From contig NZ_WGLO01000003.1 of NCBI RefSeq assembly GCF_016125515.1, positions 124,001 to 188,000 of the forward strand: a DNA stretch of 64,000 nucleotides. Reading direction: 5' to 3'. Numbering within the stretch: the first letter of the stretch is position 1; every line of letters starts with the position of its first letter. The DNA comes from Hyphomonas sp. (GTDB lineage: Bacteria > Pseudomonadota > Alphaproteobacteria > Caulobacterales > Hyphomonadaceae). The notes below the pieces were generated by a model. The model saw only the letters and a program-made list of their open reading frames with translations. It searched no databases and was not told the origin of the DNA. Shown here in pieces: positions 1 through 8,053 of the stretch. The translations under genes were made by a program, and so were the position numbers.

Positions 1-2
1 TC

Positions 3-524
3 GGCGCTGGCGCCCGGCGGCGTAATCCGGGCCCCCAGAAAGGCCGCGACATCCGGTACCGGGTCGAGATCTCGTTCGAAGACGCGGTCACCGGCGCCCG
101 CCGCCGGATGACCATGGCCGATGGCAGCGCGCTGGATGTGAACATCCCGGCGGGTATCACCAGTGGCCAGACCCTCCGCCTGAAGAGCCAGGGCCAGCCT
201 TCGCCGTCCGGCGGCGCGCCGGGCGATGCCCTGCTTGAGGTCGATGTGCTGCCCAGCCAGATCTGGACGCGCGACGGCAAGGACCTGCGCATGCCGTTGA
301 GCGTTGACCTGCGCACAGCGGTTCTGGGCGGCACGGTGGATGTGCGCACGCCGTCCGGACCCGTGGCACTGAAAATTCCGGCGGGCACCAATACCGGCGC
401 GCAGCTTCGCCTGAAGGGCAAGGGCGTTCAGGTCACCCCGCCCGGCGACCTGTATGTCCGCCTTGAGATCGTTCTCAGCGATCCGCGCGACGAAGGCCTG
501 AAGCGTTGGGCTGAAGGCCGTTGA
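3..524 (+). CDS. DnaJ/CbpA-like co-chaperone, C-terminal part (5' end outside window)
   Basis: The frame is open from the window edge, so the N-terminal J domain is not visible. What remains matches the two beta-barrel substrate-binding subdomains of J proteins: an opening stretch KGRDIRYRVEISFEDAVTG, then an NIPAGITSGQTLRLKSQG element, a linker and a second copy KIPAGTNTGAQLRLKGKG. No CxxCxGxG zinc-finger repeats occur in the visible part, which suggests the class B (CbpA-like) type rather than canonical DnaJ. Such proteins deliver unfolded clients to DnaK in the cytoplasm. An ATG at 108 is internal to the domain and is not the start. Confidence 0.85.
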   Translation, partial: GAGARRRNPGPQKGRDIRYRVEISFEDAVTGARRRMTMADGSALDVNIPAGITSGQTLRLKSQGQPSPSGGAPGDALLEVDVLPSQIWTRDGKDLRMPLSVDLRTAVLGGTVDVRTPSGPVALKIPAGTNTGAQLRLKGKGVQVTPPGDLYVRLEIVLSDPRDEGLKRWAEGR

Positions 525-618
525 ACCTTCGCCTCGGCGGCAGAATTGTGCTATCAATTCACATCGTTGTTTGATGAGCGTCCGGATAACGGACGGCGCA
601 ATGGTGGGGAGTTTCGAC

Positions 619-2301
619 ATGAAGACCAGTCATCTGTTTGTGGCCGTCGGCCTGATTGCCCTTGCGGGTTGCCAGACGTTCCAGCACGGGACGCAACCCG
701 ACCCCGGGCAAAGCGTCGCCGAGATTGCGGGCGCTCCGTTGTTCGAGGGCATGGGCAATTTCCACCGGGAGATCACGACGGCGAGCCCGGATGCGCAGAA
801 GTATTTCGATCAGGGCATGGTGCTGGCTTTCGGGTTCAATCATGCCGAGAGCATCCGGTCGTTCCGGGCTGCACAGAAACTCGATCCGGTCTGCGCCATG
901 TGCTTCTGGGGCGAAGCGCTCGCGACCGGGCCCAACATCAATGTGACGAGCAAGGGAAAGGCCGTCATGTCGCCCGCCGACCGGGCTTCGGCCTATCGCG
1001 CGATCAAACGTGCGGATGCGCTGAAAGCCGGGGCAACGCCTTCGGAGCAGGCTCTGATCGAGGCATTGCTCACCCGATACAGCGCCGATTTCGATGCTCC
1101 GCGCGAACCACAGGACATAGCCTACGCCGAAGCGATGGGCGCCTATGTCGAAGCCCATCCGCTCGATGATGACGCTGCTGCGATGTATGCCGAGGCCTGG
1201 ATGAATACCATGCCGTGGGATTATTGGTCCGCAGACGGCGAGCCGAAGCCCGAAACCGTCAAGGTGATTTCAGCGCTCGAAACCATTCTTGAGCGCTCGC
1301 CGGATCATCCGTTGGCGCTGCACCTCTACCTGCACGCAGTCGAGGCCTCCTCCGATCCGGGCCGCGCGGAAGACGAGGCTGACCGGCTCTACACGCTTGT
1401 GCCCGGTTCCGGCCATCTCGTGCACATGCCGGCACATATCTACTGGCGCGTCGGCCGGTATGACGATGCGGCGCTCGCCAACATTCAGGCCGCCAAGGTG
1501 GACGAAGACTATATCGCGCAATGCAACGCGCAGGGCTTTTACCCGGCGCTGTACTATCCCCATAACATCCACTTCCTATGGGCGGCGGCCAGCATGTCCG
1601 GTCAAAGCGCTCTCGCGCTGGAGACCGCGCAGAAGCTGGCCGACAATGTCCGGATCGAACAGATCAAGGAGTTTCCGACAATCGAGTTCTTCAAGACCGT
1701 GCCGCTCCTGGCCCATGTGCAATTTGCCAAGTGGAACGAGATACTGGCCATGGATGCGCCGCCTGCGGATCTCGATTACTCCAACGCGATCTGGCACTAC
1801 GCGCGCGGCGTCGCGCTGGCACGCACAGGGCTGGCCGAACCGGCCAAGGTCGAACAGGCCGCTCTGGCGAAGGTGAAAGACACCGTCCAGATACAGTTCA
1901 TGGACACGAACGACTATCCGGCGAGCCTGTTGCTGAACATTGCCGACAAGCTGCTCCTGGGTGAGATCGCGGGCGCCGAAGGCGACGACGCGGCCTCCAT
2001 CGCGGCCTTCGATGAGGCGGTCGCGCTGCAGGATTCGCTACCCTACACCGAACCGCCCTTCTGGTATTACCCGACGCGGCAATCGCTCGGTGAGGCGCTC
2101 GTCAAAGCCGGCCGCTATGCTGAGGCCGAAGCCGTCTACCGCAAGGACCTGTCGGACTATCCGCACAATGGCTGGTCGATGGCCGGGCTTGCGCTGGTGC
2201 TGGAGCAGCAGGGAAAGACCGACGAAGCGGAGATGGTGCGCAGCCATTTAGACATGGTCTGGGCGAAAGCCGACGTCACACCGGTCGGATCGCGCCTCTA
2301 G
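619..2301 (+). CDS. TPR-repeat lipoprotein
   Basis: A 560-residue protein starting MKTSHLF with a hydrophobic stretch ending in the lipobox LAGC, so it is probably a lipoprotein exported across the inner membrane. The frame is open upstream to 571, but the ATG at 619 is chosen because it places the signal peptide at the N-terminus and has GGGGA about 8 bases upstream. The mature protein is helical and contains TPR-like units, for example around SYRSFRAAQ-type helices near residue 90 and AGRYAEAEAVYRKDL near the end. Many similar proteins are annotated only as tetratricopeptide proteins; I cannot assign a partner. It stands alone between the J-domain gene and the PepSY gene. Confidence 0.8.
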   Translation: MKTSHLFVAVGLIALAGCQTFQHGTQPDPGQSVAEIAGAPLFEGMGNFHREITTASPDAQKYFDQGMVLAFGFNHAESIRSFRAAQKLDPVCAMCFWGEALATGPNINVTSKGKAVMSPADRASAYRAIKRADALKAGATPSEQALIEALLTRYSADFDAPREPQDIAYAEAMGAYVEAHPLDDDAAAMYAEAWMNTMPWDYWSADGEPKPETVKVISALETILERSPDHPLALHLYLHAVEASSDPGRAEDEADRLYTLVPGSGHLVHMPAHIYWRVGRYDDAALANIQAAKVDEDYIAQCNAQGFYPALYYPHNIHFLWAAASMSGQSALALETAQKLADNVRIEQIKEFPTIEFFKTVPLLAHVQFAKWNEILAMDAPPADLDYSNAIWHYARGVALARTGLAEPAKVEQAALAKVKDTVQIQFMDTNDYPASLLLNIADKLLLGEIAGAEGDDAASIAAFDEAVALQDSLPYTEPPFWYYPTRQSLGEALVKAGRYAEAEAVYRKDLSDYPHNGWSMAGLALVLEQQGKTDEAEMVRSHLDMVWAKADVTPVGSRL

Positions 2302-2495
2302 CGCAGCGCGGCGCAAGACGGGCATGCGCTGCACGGGGCGCAGGTCGGGCGGTGGATCTTCCGCCCTGAAACCGTTGGTGATTTTACGTCTTTCCGGCGC
2401 GCTGGCTTGCGGCTAACAGCGCGCACAGACAGGTTAACCCACGTCAACCGACCCATTCACTTCACGTTCAGAGCTTCAACCGCATATGGGGCCTC

Positions 2496-2891
2496 ATGAA
2501 ACGCACCCTCGTTCTTTTTGCTGCCATCGGCCTGCTGCTCACCCCCGCCGCGTTTGCCGATGGCAAGGGACAGGGCAAGGACCGTCGCGAGGAACCTGGT
2601 ATGGACTGGTCTGCTGGTCCTCTGGCGCAGCGTGGCGAACAGGGCTGGGGCGACCAGTTCTCGCCGGGCCAGGCCCGCGACGCGGTCAAGGAAGGCCGCA
2701 CCGTCCCGCTGAGCCGGATCTTCCAGTCGCTTAAGCGCGAGTATGGCGGCTACCAGCTGGGCGCGGATCTCTACTCGCGCGACGGCGGCGGCGCTGTTTA
2801 CGAAATCGACTGGCTGACGGATGACGGCCGCAAGGTTCATGTTACGGTCGACGCGCAAACCGGCGCGGTGCTTAACCGCACCGGCGGCTGA
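2496..2891 (+). CDS. Secreted PepSY-domain protein upstream of a two-component pair
   Basis: A 131-residue protein with a clear signal peptide (MKRTLVLFAAIGLLLTPAAFA) and a short charged linker. One PepSY-type domain fills the C-terminal half: a helix with VPLSRIFQSL, then strands around YQLGADLYSRDGGGAVYEI and a terminal VTVDAQTGAVLN signature. PepSY domains often act outside the cytoplasm as inhibitors or modulators. The response regulator gene starts 32 bases downstream and the kinase follows, so it may sense or modulate the kinase input domain. The position is comparable to FeuN before FeuPQ, but I cannot show homology to FeuN. Confidence 0.8.
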   Translation: MKRTLVLFAAIGLLLTPAAFADGKGQGKDRREEPGMDWSAGPLAQRGEQGWGDQFSPGQARDAVKEGRTVPLSRIFQSLKREYGGYQLGADLYSRDGGGAVYEIDWLTDDGRKVHVTVDAQTGAVLNRTGG

Positions 2892-2923
2892 ACCGCTATC
2901 TCGGAATTTCAGGAGACCCGCAT

Positions 2924-3607
2924 ATGAGAATTCTGGTGGTCGAAGACGATGCAGACCTGCGCCGGCAACTGGCGGATGCGCTCTCGCAGGCCGGCTACGC
3001 AGTCGATCTGGCTGCGGATGGCGAGGATGGTCAATTCCTTGGCGAAACGGAACCCTATGACGCCGTCGTGCTCGATCTGGGCCTGCCCAAGATCGACGGG
3101 GTCAGCGTGCTGAAAAGCTGGCGCAAGGAGGGCAAGACTTTCCCGGTGCTGATTCTCACGGCGCGCGACCAGTGGAGCGAGAAAGTGGCGGGCTTCGATG
3201 CCGGCGCTGATGACTATCTCACCAAGCCGTTCATCACCGAAGAGCTGCTGGCGCGGCTGCGCGCGTTGCTGCGCCGCGCGGCGGGCCATTCGGCGGCAAT
3301 GCTGGAATGCGGCAAGCTGATGGTCGATACGCGCGCCGCGCGGGCCACGGTGAACGGCGAGCCGATCAAGCTGACGGCCCACGAATACCGCGTCCTCTCC
3401 TATCTGATGCACCATCAGGGCCGGGTCGTACCGCGTACGGAACTGGTCGAGCATATCTACGATCAGGATTTCGACCGCGACTCGAACACGATCGAGGTGT
3501 TCATCGGGCGCCTGCGCCGCAAGATCGGCCAGGACCGGATCCAGACCGAGCGCGGTCTGGGCTACCGTCTGATCGTGCCGGAAGACGAGGCGCGCGTTGC
3601 GGGCTGA
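2924..3607 (+). CDS. OmpR/PhoP-family response regulator (FeuP-like)
   Basis: 227 residues: an N-terminal receiver domain starting MRILVVEDDADLRRQL with the acidic pair D8/D9, the likely phosphoacceptor D51 in DAVVLDLGLPK and the conserved Lys in YLTKPF, then a C-terminal winged helix (about residues 125-220) ending RTERGLGYRL-like as in OmpR/PhoB proteins. It is the cytoplasmic DNA-binding output for the kinase that begins 25 bases downstream. Location beside a ccmI-E-F operon matches rhizobial feuP beside cycHJKL. The AGGAGA ahead of the ATG at 2924 supports the start. Confidence 0.93.
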   Translation: MRILVVEDDADLRRQLADALSQAGYAVDLAADGEDGQFLGETEPYDAVVLDLGLPKIDGVSVLKSWRKEGKTFPVLILTARDQWSEKVAGFDAGADDYLTKPFITEELLARLRALLRRAAGHSAAMLECGKLMVDTRAARATVNGEPIKLTAHEYRVLSYLMHHQGRVVPRTELVEHIYDQDFDRDSNTIEVFIGRLRRKIGQDRIQTERGLGYRLIVPEDEARVAG

Positions 3608-3632
3608 CGCGAATAGGGGCTAAACCGCCTCC

Positions 3633-5063
3633 ATGAGCGCGCCCGCAGATGCCCCGCAGAAAAGCCTGTTTGACCGCTGGTCCAGCGTATCGCTGGCGCG
3701 CCGCATCACGATTGCAGCTGGCATCTGGGGCATCTTTGTGCTGATCGGCGGCGCGCTGGCGCTGTCGGCAGTCTACCGCGCGCAGACGCTGGTCCTGGTC
3801 GAGCAGGACCTTCAGGAAACACTGGTCACCCTCTCGCGCGAGTTGATCCGCGAAGACGCCTTCCTTCCGGACGGACGGCTGACCGATACCGACCGCGAAC
3901 TGTTCCCCAGCGATGCGCGTTTTCAGACACAGTATTCCGGGCACTATTGGGCCGTTGTCGGGATCAACCCGGACCTCAGCATCGCCGGCGACTTCCGATC
4001 CAAAAGCCTCTGGGACGAGGACGTGCCCATCCCGCCGGACCTGATCGCACGCGCGGTTGCGGCGCCCGGCGTCACCCAGTTCGGCGACTATGAAGGCCCG
4101 GCGGACCAGCGTTCGCGCGTCGCCATTCAGGCCATCCGCATCGAGAACCGGGCGACTCCGATCATCCTGGTGGCCGCGTCGGACCGTACACCGAACGACC
4201 TTGCCGCCACACGGTTCCGCAATCTCCTGTTCGGCACGATGGTGGCATTGTTCGGCGGGGTGTTTGCGGCCATGCTGCTCGGCATCCGCTACTCGCTGAA
4301 CCCGCTGGCACGGTTGCAGACCGATGTTGCGCGTGTGCGCGAAGGCGAGGCCCAGAAGCTGGAAGGCGACTATCCGTCGGAGGTTCGTCCGCTGACGGAA
4401 GAACTCAACATGCTGATCGAGCATAACCGGGAAGTGGTTGAACGCGCCCGCACGCATGTGGGTAATCTCGCGCATGCCCTCAAGACGCCGTTGGCTGTCC
4501 TGAAGAATGAAGCGGCCGGTCAGACGCAGCTTGATGATGTCGTGCGCCGTCAGGCGGAAGCGATGCAGACGAATGTCGAGCATTATCTCAAGCGCGCCCG
4601 GATGGCTGCGCGTGCTGAAACCATTGGGGCACGGACAGATGTGCGTCCCGTCATAGAAGGGCTGGCGCGCCTTCTGAACCGGCTGTTCGATGCCAAGGGG
4701 ATCGAGGTCACCGTCGAAGGCAGCACGTCCGCGATCTTCCGGGGCGAGCAGCAGGATTTCGAGGAGATGATCGGCAATCTGATGGAGAATGCCTGCAAAT
4801 GGGCGTCGACCGAGGTGAAGGTCACGATCACCGACTCCCCGCAGGGCATCACCATCGACGTGGAAGATGACGGTAAGGGCCTGTCGGCCGAGGAACGCGA
4901 GGCGGCCATGAAACGCGGCGTGCGGCTGGACGAGACCACCCCCGGCACCGGACTGGGCCTCTCGATTGTCAAGGAGCTGGCCGAGCTGCATAAGGGCCGC
5001 TTGGAGCTGGGCGAGGCGGCATTGGGCGGCCTGCGCGCCACGCTCAGGTTCACGCGCCCATGA
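3633..5063 (+). CDS. PhoQ/FeuQ-like sensor histidine kinase
   Basis: 476 residues: a first membrane helix (about 23-45, ITIAAGIWGIFVLIGGAL), an extracytoplasmic sensor region of about 140 residues, a second membrane helix (LFGTMVALFGGVFAAMLLGI), a HAMP-like linker, the phosphoacceptor motif HALKTPLAVL typical of the PhoQ group, an N box (NLMENACKW) and G boxes (DDGKGL, GTGLGLSI). It should autophosphorylate on His and pass the phosphate to the regulator encoded just upstream. The stop overlaps the next start by ATGA, implying translational coupling to the cytochrome c maturation genes. Confidence 0.93.
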   Translation: MSAPADAPQKSLFDRWSSVSLARRITIAAGIWGIFVLIGGALALSAVYRAQTLVLVEQDLQETLVTLSRELIREDAFLPDGRLTDTDRELFPSDARFQTQYSGHYWAVVGINPDLSIAGDFRSKSLWDEDVPIPPDLIARAVAAPGVTQFGDYEGPADQRSRVAIQAIRIENRATPIILVAASDRTPNDLAATRFRNLLFGTMVALFGGVFAAMLLGIRYSLNPLARLQTDVARVREGEAQKLEGDYPSEVRPLTEELNMLIEHNREVVERARTHVGNLAHALKTPLAVLKNEAAGQTQLDDVVRRQAEAMQTNVEHYLKRARMAARAETIGARTDVRPVIEGLARLLNRLFDAKGIEVTVEGSTSAIFRGEQQDFEEMIGNLMENACKWASTEVKVTITDSPQGITIDVEDDGKGLSAEEREAAMKRGVRLDETTPGTGLGLSIVKELAELHKGRLELGEAALGGLRATLRFTRP

Positions 5064-5683
5064 CGAAGCTCACTCTTTCCCGCAGCAACTGGCTGATCCT
5101 CGGCGCCTGCCTCGCCGTGTCGGTGGCCGGTTACGTGATGACCGGGCGGCCGGGCCTTAGCGACCAGCCCATGCATCTGCGCCAGGACGCGTTGATGGAT
5201 AAAATCCGCAACGATCCGCAGTCGCTGACGCTGGACGAAACGCTGTCGCGCCTGGAGCAGGCCACAGTCGACCAGCCGAACGCGCCGGAACCGCACTTCT
5301 TCATCGGCGAGATGCTGCGCGCGCAGGGCCGTCCGGATGACGCGCTGCGCGCTTACCAGTCTGCCCTGCGCCGCAACCAGGATTATGTACCCGCGCTTGT
5401 GGCTCTGGCGGACGTGATCGTGGAGCTCAGCAATGGCAGCGTCGGCCCCGACGCGACCCGTCTCTATGGGCGTGCTTACGAACTCGATGAAACGCAGGTG
5501 CGCGCCGGCATGTGGGCGGCCATGGGCGCAGCGCAGGCCGGCGACCAGGCCAAGGCCGAACAGGCCATGCGCTACATTTACGCACGCCTGCCGGAAGACG
5601 ATCCGCGCCGCGAGCGCTTCAAGGGCATGATCGAGGCGATCGGGCAGGGCGAAGCCGCCCCGCCAGCGCCCGGAAGCGAGTGA
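5060..5683 (+). CDS. ccmI: CcmI/CycH-like cytochrome c maturation TPR protein
   Basis: 207 residues with one N-terminal membrane helix (NWLILGACLAVSVAGYVM) followed by TPR units (LEQATVDQPNAPEPHFFIGE, then AYQSALRRNQDYVPALVAL) facing the periplasm. This is the layout of the CcmI C-terminal domain, which presents apocytochrome c to the heme ligation complex. It is shorter than CycH of rhizobia, lacking most of the N-terminal two-helix region. Position directly before ccmE and ccmF supports the role. It overlaps the kinase stop codon by four bases. Confidence 0.82.
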   Translation: MTKLTLSRSNWLILGACLAVSVAGYVMTGRPGLSDQPMHLRQDALMDKIRNDPQSLTLDETLSRLEQATVDQPNAPEPHFFIGEMLRAQGRPDDALRAYQSALRRNQDYVPALVALADVIVELSNGSVGPDATRLYGRAYELDETQVRAGMWAAMGAAQAGDQAKAEQAMRYIYARLPEDDPRRERFKGMIEAIGQGEAAPPAPGSE

Positions 5684-5729
5684 TCTGCCGCACTCCCCAA
5701 ACCCCGCGGGCCGCCCTATAACCTCTTCC

Positions 5730-6155
5730 ATGCGCGCCCGTACGAGACGACTCTACACCTTTGGAATCGCCGCCCTGCTCGTGCTGGCGGCGTCAATCTT
5801 GGCTTTCTTCGCGTTGCGCGAGAATGCAAACCTCTTCTACACGCCTGAAATCCTTGCCGAAAAAGGCATGCCGAAGCCGGGCCGTGAAGTGAAGGTCGGC
5901 GGCTGGGTGGAGCCCGGAACGCTGAGCTATACCGATGGCGGCGCCACGATGCAGTTCACGGTCATCGACAACAGCCCCAGCACCATCACGGTAAAGTTCA
6001 CCGGCGTCGCACCCGATCTCTTCCGCGAAGGCCAGGGCGTTGTGGCGACGGGGTCGTTCGGGCCTGACGGTCAGTTCACGGCCCGCCAGTTGCTGGCCAA
6101 GCACGACGAAAACTACCAGCCGCGCGAGCTGAAGCCGCTCGAGGCGGGCGGATGA
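5730..6155 (+). CDS. ccmE: Cytochrome c maturation heme chaperone CcmE
   Basis: 141 residues: N-terminal membrane anchor (YTFGIAALLVLAASILAFF) and an OB-fold periplasmic domain with the conserved KVGGWVEPGTL and FTVIDNSPSTITVKFTG segments. The heme-binding His lies in the signature LAKHDENY near the C-terminus. CcmE takes heme from CcmABCD and delivers it to CcmF/H. The gene starts 46 bases after ccmI and its stop overlaps the ccmF start (ATGA). Confidence 0.97.
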   Translation: MRARTRRLYTFGIAALLVLAASILAFFALRENANLFYTPEILAEKGMPKPGREVKVGGWVEPGTLSYTDGGATMQFTVIDNSPSTITVKFTGVAPDLFREGQGVVATGSFGPDGQFTARQLLAKHDENYQPRELKPLEAGG

Positions 6156-8053
6156 TCGAACTCGGCCATTTTGCGGCCTTTCTCGCACTCGGACTTTCGC
6201 TGGCGCAGGGCATCATGGGCCTGCGCGGAGAGCGGCGTCTGGTCGGCCTGATTGCGGTTGCGGCCTTTGGCGTGATGTCTCTGGCGTTCCTGTCGATCAT
6301 CCATGCCTTCGTCACATCGGACTTCTCGGTCGCACTGGTGGCCAATAATTCCCACACGCTGAAACCGATGGTCTACAAGATCGCCGGTGCGTGGGGGAAC
6401 CATGAAGGCTCGATGGCGCTCTGGTGCATCGTGACAATCGGCTTCGGCGCCGTCGCCGCTGCCTTCATGAAGACGGACCGGCCCCTGTTCGAAGCGCGAG
6501 CGCTCGGTATCCAGGGCCTGCTTGCGACGGGCGCTTTGGCTTACCTCCTGTTCGCCTCGTCGCCCTTCCTGCGCATCGACCCCGCACCGTTCCAGGGCGT
6601 GGGGCTCAATCCGCTGCTGCAGGATCCCGCGCTCGCGATCCATCCGCCGATGCTCTATCTCGGCTATGTCGGCTACTCCTTCGTGTTCGCGCTGGCCGCG
6701 GCCGGCCTGTTGGAGGGCCGGATTGACCGGGTTTGGGCCAGGGAAGCCCGCATCTGGTCCCTGGCAGCCTTCGCACCGCTCACCATTGGCATCGCCCTGG
6801 GCTCATATTGGGCCTATTATGAGCTGGGTTGGGGCGGCTGGTGGTTCTGGGACCCTGTGGAAAACGCTTCCCTGATGCCCTGGCTGATCGGGGCGGCGCT
6901 GCTGCATTCCATCACCGTCACCGAAAAGCGCGACGGTTTCGCGGCATGGACTGCGCTGCTCGCGGTGCTCTCATTCCTGTTCTCGATTCTCGGCGCCTTC
7001 CTCGTGCGTTCTGGTGTCCTGACTTCTGTGCACGCCTTCGCTGTCGATCCGGAGCGCGGCACGTTGCTGCTGATCGGTTTGCTCACTTATGGCGGCTTTG
7101 CGCTAGGCCTGTTTGCTTGGCGGGCGCCGAAACTGGAAGGCGGTAGGCCTTGGACATTGATCAGCCGCGAAGGTGCGCTGATGGCCAACAATATCGTACT
7201 GATCGTGGCGGCCCTGACAGTGCTGCTCGGCACACTCTTCCCTTTGATCGCCGAGGCGTTCGGGCGGACCATTTCGGTCGGCGAGCCCTATTTCAATCTC
7301 ACCTTCGTGCCAATCCTGGCGCTGATCCTGATCCTCCTGCCCATCGTGCAGGCCTGGGCGTGGGGCAAGGCGGATGTGAAAGGCTGGCTGCGCTGGGCCG
7401 CAGGCGGCGCGGGTCTGGTCGCGCTCTTCGTGCTGCTGGGTGTCGGCCCGATGAACATTCCGGTCGGCGCGGCGTTCGGTCTCGCGCTGGGCCTTTGGCT
7501 AGTCTTCGGTTCGCTGTGGGAACTCAAGCGCCGTGCGATCACGCCGGGCCGCGTGTTCAAGCTGCCGCGCCGCGTCTGGTCGATGACGCTGGCCCATGTC
7601 GGCATCGGCCTGTTCGTCATCGGCGCGGTGGTCGAAACCACGGGTCGCTATGAATCCACGCTCGCGCTGGCGCAGGGCGATACCGGCACAGTCGCTGGGT
7701 GGGAACTGACCCTCGACGAAGTGCGCTCGATCGAAGGTCCGAACTGGTACGCCGACGGGGCGCTGCTGACCGCACGCAAGGGCAGCCAGATGACGACACT
7801 CGAGCCGTCCAAACGCTACTATCCCGCTGCCCGGATGCCGACGACCGAAACAGCGATCCATAAGACCGGGACCGGGGACCTCTATGCGGCATTGGGCGAA
7901 CAGCGAAATGTCGATGGGCAGACACGCTGGGTGTTCCGGGTTTACTTCAATCCGATGATCGACCTGCTCTATGCCGGCGTGGCGCTGATCGGTTTCGCTG
8001 CGCTGCTCGGACTCTGGCCCACGTCGCGAAAGGTCAAGCCCGCGGAAGCCTAA
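6152..8053 (+). CDS. ccmF: Heme lyase subunit CcmF
   Basis: 633 residues, many membrane helices, with the tryptophan-rich WWD motif (WGGWWFWDPVENASLMPW) that binds heme at the periplasmic face, and conserved HPPMLYLGYVGYS and FLVRSGVLTSVHAFA segments. It is the core of the system I cytochrome c heme lyase. Usually ccmH follows on the same strand; here ccmH is about 4 kb away on the minus strand. The 3' end overlaps the convergent sensor kinase gene by 20 bases. Confidence 0.97.
   Translation: MIELGHFAAFLALGLSLAQGIMGLRGERRLVGLIAVAAFGVMSLAFLSIIHAFVTSDFSVALVANNSHTLKPMVYKIAGAWGNHEGSMALWCIVTIGFGAVAAAFMKTDRPLFEARALGIQGLLATGALAYLLFASSPFLRIDPAPFQGVGLNPLLQDPALAIHPPMLYLGYVGYSFVFALAAAGLLEGRIDRVWAREARIWSLAAFAPLTIGIALGSYWAYYELGWGGWWFWDPVENASLMPWLIGAALLHSITVTEKRDGFAAWTALLAVLSFLFSILGAFLVRSGVLTSVHAFAVDPERGTLLLIGLLTYGGFALGLFAWRAPKLEGGRPWTLISREGALMANNIVLIVAALTVLLGTLFPLIAEAFGRTISVGEPYFNLTFVPILALILILLPIVQAWAWGKADVKGWLRWAAGGAGLVALFVLLGVGPMNIPVGAAFGLALGLWLVFGSLWELKRRAITPGRVFKLPRRVWSMTLAHVGIGLFVIGAVVETTGRYESTLALAQGDTGTVAGWELTLDEVRSIEGPNWYADGALLTARKGSQMTTLEPSKRYYPAARMPTTETAIHKTGTGDLYAALGEQRNVDGQTRWVFRVYFNPMIDLLYAGVALIGFAALLGLWPTSRKVKPAEA

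Noticed and set aside
3501-4991. 496-codon open frame opposite the first sensor kinase
   Set aside because: Antisense to intact kinase motifs; no domain.
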